From positions 836,445 to 900,444 of the forward strand of contig CAVRXU010000005.1 in assembly GCA_963725155.1 (NCBI GenBank): a stretch of 64,000 nucleotides of DNA, in the 5' to 3' direction. Below the pieces are notes generated by a model. It did not search any database, was not told where the DNA came from, and was given only the letters and a program-made list of their open reading frames with translations. Origin of the DNA: DATDAH01 sp963725155 (lineage in GTDB: Bacteria; Actinomycetota; Acidimicrobiia; Acidimicrobiales; DATDAH01). Below are positions 58,987 through 64,000 of this stretch, in pieces. Position 1 is the first letter of the stretch, and each line of letters starts with the position of its first letter. The position numbers and the translations under genes are program-made.

Positions 58987-59009
58987 GTTCCTGCTCCGCC
59001 TGGCAGAGG

Positions 59010-59882
59010 TCAGAGGTTGGTGTCCTCGGGTGGCACGCCTGTGGGGAACGGGGCCGCCGGCGACGAGTCGTCCGGGGCCTCCGTGGGAGGGGCGACGCCT
59101 GTCCCGAGCGTGTACGAGGTCATCGACAGCGACCCGTAGGCGTAGCCGTCGATGAGGACGTCGGCGGGCGTTCCGGCGGCGTCGGCCAGCCCGGCCAGGT
59201 AGAGGAGGGGGAGGTAGTGGTCCGGTGTGGGCACGGCCGAAGCGAAATCGGCGTGATCGCGGAGCCGGCCGACCTCGCCCGGAGAGGTCGTCATCGCCAC
59301 CTTGGCCTCCTCGTCGAACCGCTGGGCCCAGTCGAAGCCCGCATCCGGCGTGCTCCAGTTGACGGCTCGGAGGTTGTGCACGACGTTGCCGCTGGCCACG
59401 ACGAGCACGCCCCGCTCCCGCAGCGGCGCGAGGCGGGCCCCGAGATCGACGTGATAGTCGAGTGGTTCGTTGGCGTTGATCGAGAGTTGGACCACAGGGA
59501 TGTCGGCGTCGGGGAACATGTGGACCAGCACCGACCACGTGCCGTGATCGAGGCCCCAGCTGTCGGCGTCGGCGCCGACCCACACGGGCTCGGCGACCTC
59601 CGCCACCTCGTCGGCCAGGTCCGGGAGCCCGGGTGCCGGGTACTCCACCGCGAACAGCTCGGCGGGGAACCCGAAGAAGTCATGGATGGTGCGGGGCTGG
59701 GCCATGGCCGTGACCGCCGTGGCGTTCACGAACCAGTGGGCGGAGATGCAGAGGACGGCCCGGGGCCGCGGCACCGAGCGACCGAAGGCCCGCCACGCCT
59801 CCGTGTAGCGGTTTTGCTCCAGGGTGTTCATCGGATTGCCGTGCCCGATGAACGCAGCGGGCATCGGGGCGACGTCGGTCAC
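59010..59882 (-). CDS. ygiD: 4,5-DOPA dioxygenase extradiol-like protein (LigB/YgiD family)
   Basis: 290 residues. The likely metal-ligand histidines are in AAFIGHGNPMNTLEQN, CISAHWFVNA, GLDHGTWSVLVHMFPD and ASGNVVHNLRAVNW, matching the YgiD/LigB class III ring-cleavage fold. TPDHYLPLLYLAGLA near the C-terminus is also conserved. E. coli YgiD cleaves L-DOPA; the substrate here is not known. The C-terminal 30 residues are Pro/Ala-rich and specific to this protein. Confidence 0.88.
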   Translation of the reverse strand: MTDVAPMPAAFIGHGNPMNTLEQNRYTEAWRAFGRSVPRPRAVLCISAHWFVNATAVTAMAQPRTIHDFFGFPAELFAVEYPAPGLPDLADEVAEVAEPVWVGADADSWGLDHGTWSVLVHMFPDADIPVVQLSINANEPLDYHVDLGARLAPLRERGVLVVASGNVVHNLRAVNWSTPDAGFDWAQRFDEEAKVAMTTSPGEVGRLRDHADFASAVPTPDHYLPLLYLAGLADAAGTPADVLIDGYAYGSLSMTSYTLGTGVAPPTEAPDDSSPAAPFPTGVPPEDTNL

Positions 59883-59952
59883 CCGGCTGTTCTACTCGCG
59901 CGCTACTGGATCCCCATCGCCAACCGCACCCCGGGCGTCGGTGAGCCAGTGC

Positions 59953-60384
59953 CTACTTGGCGTCGCCCGTGACCGGTGGCGGCAGCATCGTGGGCGGGTC
60001 CTTCTCGAGGACCTTCGGGTGGGCGTTTCCTACGTGGGCCGACCAGAAGCGGCCGTCCCAATAGCGCTTGTCGAACCGTCCTGTCGGGTCGTCATGCCAG
60101 GCTGCCCCCGGGTTGTCGGGGGGCGGTGGCGACAGGATTCGCCGCTTGGCCAGCACGATGAGCTTGTTCGCCGAGATGTTCGCGAACGCGGTGGTCGAGA
60201 CGACCTCCCACCCCTGGGCTCCGAGGTCGTTGAGCACGTCGGTGACGGCCTTCAACGACGTGATGTCGACGGCGACATCGGCGTACTCCCAGCAGTCGAG
60301 CACCGATGACGGGTCGTCCTGCAGCGAGTCGAGGTAGTCATCCCAGTAAAAGGCCGGAATCGCGGGTTGCGAGGCCGCCACCAT
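59953..60384 (-). CDS. DUF2510-containing small protein
   Basis: 143 residues from ATG 60384; a longer frame begins at 60468. Residues about 20-85 include a segment like the DUF4177 fold (VLNDLGAQGWEVVSTTAFAN, KLIVLAKRRIL). Near the C-terminus is a DUF2510 motif (DDPTGRFDKRYWDGRFWSAH), a short Trp-rich domain common in actinobacterial membrane-associated proteins. No membrane segment is visible. The function is unknown. The gap of about 260 bp to the next gene shows no feature. Confidence 0.72.
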   Translation of the reverse strand: MVAASQPAIPAFYWDDYLDSLQDDPSSVLDCWEYADVAVDITSLKAVTDVLNDLGAQGWEVVSTTAFANISANKLIVLAKRRILSPPPPDNPGAAWHDDPTGRFDKRYWDGRFWSAHVGNAHPKVLEKDPPTMLPPPVTGDAK

Positions 60385-60691
60385 CGTCGACAACTGGTGG
60401 GCCCTCACGGGCCTGACCCCGGGAATGGGCCTGCAAAAGGGCTGATCGGAGCGTCCCTCACAAGGCAAAGCGATACCACATGTTCCTGGCCGGCGCTAGC
60501 AAAATCTCACGGAGGGCGTTGGAGTTCGCCACGGTGAGTCCTCAGACAGGGCCACGCACGGGGCAGATCCATGCATTTGCGTCCCGGCAGATCGGCACGT
60601 GAATTGCGGAGCCTCGCAGTGAGGGGTCAGTGAGTAGCGTGACCTGATCGAACTTGCCATTGGTGCCGTCGCCATCCTGGTCGCCGCGGTC

Positions 60692-61234
60692 TTGCTCGAG
60701 GCCATCCGCCGTCACTGGTCGAAGGCGGATCGGGCCGAGGAGCTGAGAGCCTTCGCCGCCGAGCGCCGGGCCGATCGCGCGGCAGCCGCGGCCGAACGTG
60801 CGGCCGACCGTGCCGCCGAGGCCATCGCCGAACACCAGCGGTTCGCCCGGACCGAGCTTCTTGTGGCGGCCAGTGCGTACCTTCGGGCCTCGACCGCGAT
60901 GATCCAGCTCCTGGCCCAACTCGACGACCTCCTGTACCAAGAGCGTTCGTACGAGGCCCATCTGCAGATCAAGGACCTCCTCCTGACGGTGGAAGGCACC
61001 CGGTCGGCTCTCATGCTGCTCGTCGACGGACCGATCCGTGATCGACTCCTCAGGTTCGACGAGGTGTGCCTGATGTACATCGAAGGCTTTTCGGAGGGGC
61101 GTGTCCGGTCGAACGACCGGGCTGCCGATGAGCAGTTTCGAAAGCTCGGTCGCCTGAACGGCGACATCACCGACCTGAGCGCTCGAGCCCTCGGCGCCAC
61201 CGACCGGTCGAACATCACCGCGCCAGGCCCGTAG
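60692..61234 (+). CDS. Coiled-coil protein with probable N-terminal membrane helix; start unclear
   Basis: From TTG 60692 the product has 180 residues: an Ala/Arg/Glu-rich coiled coil at about 10-55 (ADRAEELRAFAAERRADRAA) and a helical domain (YLRASTAMIQLLAQLDDLLY, LLVDGPIRDRLLRFDEVCLM). The open frame extends 16 codons further upstream and there encodes a hydrophobic helix (ELAIGAVAILVAAVLLEAI), which is probably part of the protein, but that stretch has no ATG, GTG or TTG in frame. A CTG at 60644 or a one-base error near the GTG at 60639 would explain this. The family is not recognised. Confidence 0.6.
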   Translation: MLEAIRRHWSKADRAEELRAFAAERRADRAAAAAERAADRAAEAIAEHQRFARTELLVAASAYLRASTAMIQLLAQLDDLLYQERSYEAHLQIKDLLLTVEGTRSALMLLVDGPIRDRLLRFDEVCLMYIEGFSEGRVRSNDRAADEQFRKLGRLNGDITDLSARALGATDRSNITAPGP

Positions 61235-61261
61235 GGCGACGCCGCGCCAAGCTGGCATGAT

Positions 61262-61753
61262 GTGCTCGTGGCCGGGGAGGGCTGGTTCTTCGACGGGGCT
61301 GATTTTCCGGCGTCTGACGTTCCGCGGAGCGCGACCGGCGTAGTCCTTTGCCCGGAGCCCTGCAGCTTGCGCGGATCGTGTCGTCTCGGAATCCAAGTCG
61401 AACGGCTCGAAACAGAGAACACGGCTTACTTCGAGGTCGAGTGTCCGCCCGAGCACCGGGAGCGTCCGGGCTTCGCACACGGCACCTGGACCGCAGCAGT
61501 CCTCAGTGAGATATGTGGCGTCCTGCCGGTCTTGTTGGGGATCGTCGCATTCATGGGCACCTTGGAGGTCCGCTTCCAGGCACCGGTCCCGATGGGTGAG
61601 CGATTCATTGGCAGAGCAACGCTCTACGGACGCGAGCGGCGGAAGCTCTACGTGAGTGCAACGCTTTCGTCGTCGGTGACTGGTGCTGAACTGGCGAAGG
61701 CATCGATGATCATGATCGCCGCGAGCGCGGCGACCCTGCCGCCGCCGGTCTAG
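61262..61753 (+). CDS. Hotdog-fold thioesterase-like protein (PaaI/YigI group)
   Basis: 163 residues from GTG 61262. The hotdog core can be traced: FAHGTWTAAVLSEICGVLPV (central helix with His and Glu/Thr positions used in catalysis), GTLEVRFQAPVPMGERFIGR and RRKLYVSATLSSSVTGAELA. The N-terminal 60 residues contain CPEPCSLRGSCRLG, a Cys-rich insert not typical of the family. Such enzymes hydrolyse acyl-CoA thioesters. It follows the coiled-coil gene after 27 bp in the same direction. Confidence 0.78.
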   Translation: MLVAGEGWFFDGADFPASDVPRSATGVVLCPEPCSLRGSCRLGIQVERLETENTAYFEVECPPEHRERPGFAHGTWTAAVLSEICGVLPVLLGIVAFMGTLEVRFQAPVPMGERFIGRATLYGRERRKLYVSATLSSSVTGAELAKASMIMIAASAATLPPPV

Positions 61754-61874
61754 TCGTCCGCTGTGGCGGTCGGGCCTGCGTGCCGGTGACGGTGAGCCGG
61801 CCTGTAGGCGGGGGACGGGCCTGAGGGCCCGTTGACCAGGGGAAACGGGCGGTTTCCGGTCCTGCGGTCCTCAG

Positions 61875-62877
61875 TCAGTCCTCAGCAGATCGACTTGCAG
61901 TGCCTATGGCATCCGGTTCTGGCCGGTTTGGGTGGCCCGGAACGCTCTCAGGAGCGCTGAGCGGGGGATTCGTTGCAGTCGCCCAAAGATCTGCGTGAGC
62001 GTGTGGATGTGCGAAATAGCTCTGTACTTCGCGAGTCCGGTGGCCAAGGTAGGCGGCGTGTCGCTCCGCCAAGTGCAGCGAAGGGAGGATCGCGAACATG
62101 ACGGCGGCCTCGATCGTCTCGGGGTGGACAGCGGTCTCGATGTGCGTGACCTCTGGCTGCTCGGTCGGGTAGGCGCCGGTGTCCATGATCGTGAGCAAGT
62201 TGGGGGTGGTGTGAACGACGTCAGACAGCACCGGGTAGATGCCGGCGGCGAGGTCGGCGAGTCCGGCTTCGGCTAGAGCCTGGGTGTGGATCTGTTCTCG
62301 CTTCACAGTGAGCTTCAGCCCGACGACCCGGCTGGCTGGCTCGCTCCCGTCCTCTTCCGCCGGGCCGGATTCGGTGTGGACGTCGAGGCCGAGCGCCGCG
62401 GCCTGGTCAAGGGCAGACTGCAGGCGCTCGACCTGGCGAACCTGCTGAGCTTCGGGGAGGCTGAAGCCTGTGGTGAGACGGCATGACCGGCGCAAGCCAT
62501 CCACGCGGATCCCGGTGCAGGCTCGGTGCGATCCGTTCTCGGGTGCTCCGCTCGGGATCGAGTAGCCAAGCGCCCGTCGCTGCGCCTTCGCCTGCGACCC
62601 TGGCGAGCGAGCTGAGTGGCGCGAACACCGTGCCTTCTGCCTCGAGGGTGGCGGCCATCCCGTTGAGGTGGGTGGCAACGGCCGCCGCAGCCAGTCCGGC
62701 GTAGGCGATCACAAGATGCACGGCCGCACGGGTGCCCTCGGGGTCCAGCGTCAGCCTGGTCGAGGTCGACCGTGTACGGCGACCCGGCCCGCCAGGACTC
62801 TGGCTGCCGGAGCGGTGATCGGAGCACGTTCGCGGCGCCACGTAGCACGCGGGGAGGTGGGCGGGTTGTTCGGGCAT
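61875..62877 (-). pseudogene. Frameshifted hypothetical gene
   Basis: Two reading frames each give plausible protein: upstream LDPEGTRAAVHLVIAYAGLA and TGAWLLDPERSTRERIA, downstream LPEAQQVRQVERLQSALDQA, GLKLTVKREQIHTQALAEAG and ETIEAAVMFAILPSLHLAER. The change happens at about 62480-62540, where neither frame reads well. The joined product would be about 300 residues, mostly helical. I do not recognise a family. The frame loss and the lower base bias fit with decay at the right edge of the window. Confidence 0.5.
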
Positions 62878-63571
62878 GGCCGATCCATCGTCGCGCCACG
62901 GCCGGGGCTAAGGGCCAGAGTTCAGTGCAGGAGGTCGTGGACGGCGGTCGGCGTGGCTGGCGTCGAGGTCGTCGGCGATGGGTCGACCCGACCGGTTAGG
63001 CCGTTGTGCCAGGCCGGGTCGTCGAGGGCAGGCTCGGTCCCAGACGGTCCGGGGCGTGTGCGAGGCGTGGGCCCATCGGTGGACGAAGGCTTCCGGGTCG
63101 GGGGGCGAGCTCGAGGCCGGGCTCGAGGCCGAGGACGATGGCCGTGGTGGTAGGCGTGAAGGTCGAAGCCGACGGCCTGCCTCGAGGTGCGGCCAGTCCT
63201 TTGTCATCGAGGCGACCAGGCACGTGCAGCTGTCGGCCGGAACCGAGCAGGCCGGCTGAGCTCCTCTATCGTCGATGTTGGTGCCGAGGTTCGATGACGA
63301 CCCGCCCGGGATTCCGCTCGAGCACGTGGCCGGCTGGGCCAGACGTGGTTCATCGAAGCGTGACGCCAGTGCAGGCGAGGAGGAGACGTGGGCCTGTTCC
63401 GGGGGGGGTTCGTCAAGCATTCTGAGGAGCGCCCCCGTCGCGGTGATGTGTGACGTGACAAACCACAGCCTCGGGAGGTCCTTACCCAACTGGAGACTTC
63501 AGCCGACAGGTGTGGTGGTCGTAGCGGCCCCTCGACCTTCACGTGCAGCCCGCTGAGGAGGTGGGTGGCGG
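62878..63571. other. Stretch without a convincing gene
   Basis: Several overlapping open frames exist on both strands but all are Arg/Pro/Ser-rich and lack start signals. On the minus strand fragments such as DPEAFVHRWAHASHTPRTVW read as possibly protein-like, suggesting a decayed gene spread over more than one frame. Confidence 0.4.
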
Positions 63572-63928
63572 GTGGCGTCCACGAGGATGATCCGGAGTGG
63601 AGCGATGGCTGCCGTTCTCGTCGGGCTTGCGGCGGGCTGCGTGCAATCAGATCCCATGGACGAGAACTTCGGTCTACGAAGGATCGACATCAGTAGCTCG
63701 GCGCTTGGAGCGCGTCGGCCTCTCAGGGTTTCGGATGGTTTCATCCTGCAACGGCTCGCTCGGTGCGGAGGAGTTTCACCACGACCATCAGGAATTCCAC
63801 CTGCAGCACCGCGAACTCGGGGTCCCGACATCAGCGCCCTAGCCGAGAGGCCACGAGATCTGTCCACGGAGTCAGATCTCAGGGCATTCTCGTTGATGAC
63901 GCGGACGGAGCCGTGCACCTCGTCATAG
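63572..63928 (+). CDS. Putative short lipoprotein, possibly frame-disrupted
   Basis: From an internal ATG at 63605 the product begins MAAVLVGLAAGCVQSDP, which looks like a lipoprotein signal with lipobox LAAGC. The following 25 residues (MDENFGLRRIDISSSALGA) are plausible, but the rest is Arg/Pro-rich and reads better in other frames, so the gene may be frameshifted. No Shine-Dalgarno is evident. The family is unknown. Confidence 0.35.
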   Translation: MASTRMIRSGAMAAVLVGLAAGCVQSDPMDENFGLRRIDISSSALGARRPLRVSDGFILQRLARCGGVSPRPSGIPPAAPRTRGPDISALAERPRDLSTESDLRAFSLMTRTEPCTSS

Positions 63929-64000
63929 GTAGGGGGTCCGGCAGCAGGACAGACGGAAGGAAGTGTCACTGACGTGAAGGTGCCTTGGCGTCGTCGACCT

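Overview
The window is high-GC bacterial DNA with the gene stock of an actinomycete: a DivIVA-like coiled-coil protein, an LCP cell-wall ligase, an MMPL transporter, a BTAD/SARP-type regulator, a stand-alone LigD-type polymerase, an MT0933-like antitoxin and GTG/TTG starts. Thr/Pro-rich tails on secreted proteins and a DUF6529-cytochrome c pair would fit a deep actinobacterial lineage such as Acidimicrobiia, but that placement is inference; no rRNA or other phylogenetic marker is present.

Layout. (1) 1-10.1 kb is accessory DNA: the 3' part of a conjugative relaxase-helicase, a four-helix membrane protein, a 988-residue secreted protein ending in a phospholipase A2 domain and followed by a lipoprotein gene, then a decayed tRNA-Val(TAC) locus. 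A 53-bp segment holding the 3' end of that tRNA recurs about 3 kb downstream. The two copies bracket a small cassette: a hypothetical protein, a separate prodomain-like protein and an M14 zinc carboxypeptidase. (2) 10.1-19.2 kb is mixed: a beta-propeller-like protein with a Pro/His tail, OsmC, an alpha/beta-hydrolase-adenylate cyclase fusion, a transglutaminase-like protein, a frameshifted GATase-like gene and an animal-type heme peroxidase. A 101-bp coding fragment of the cassette's first gene recurs between the transglutaminase and the frameshifted gene. (3) 19.2-59.9 kb is orderly chromosomal sequence with tight, often 4-bp-overlapping operons: membrane lipids (PAP2, DAG kinase, YihY, cardiolipin synthase), secreted repeat proteins (RCC1, DxDxDG), ExoD, a secreted phosphoesterase, a GlxA-type regulator, CorC/HlyC, CoaA, DivIVA, cytochromes, a class A PBP followed by three overlapping small genes, LigD polymerase facing an XRE regulator, LCP, Pol IV, an ECF sigma/anti-sigma pair, an EamA transporter, a frameshifted SARP regulator, an MMPL operon and an AraC/VOC pair. 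Hairpins sit between several convergent gene pairs. (4) 59.9-64 kb again looks accessory or decaying: a DUF2510 protein, a coiled-coil protein whose start is unclear, a hotdog thioesterase and at least one frameshifted gene, then a stretch without a convincing gene.

The most unusual parts are the phospholipase A2 protein with its downstream lipoprotein (possible effector/immunity pair), the tRNA-bounded cassette with a prodomain encoded apart from its peptidase, the 101-bp repeat linking that cassette to the transglutaminase/peroxidase region, and a tightly coupled lipid operon. Several genes carry single frameshifts; the sequence alone cannot say whether these are mutations or assembly errors.
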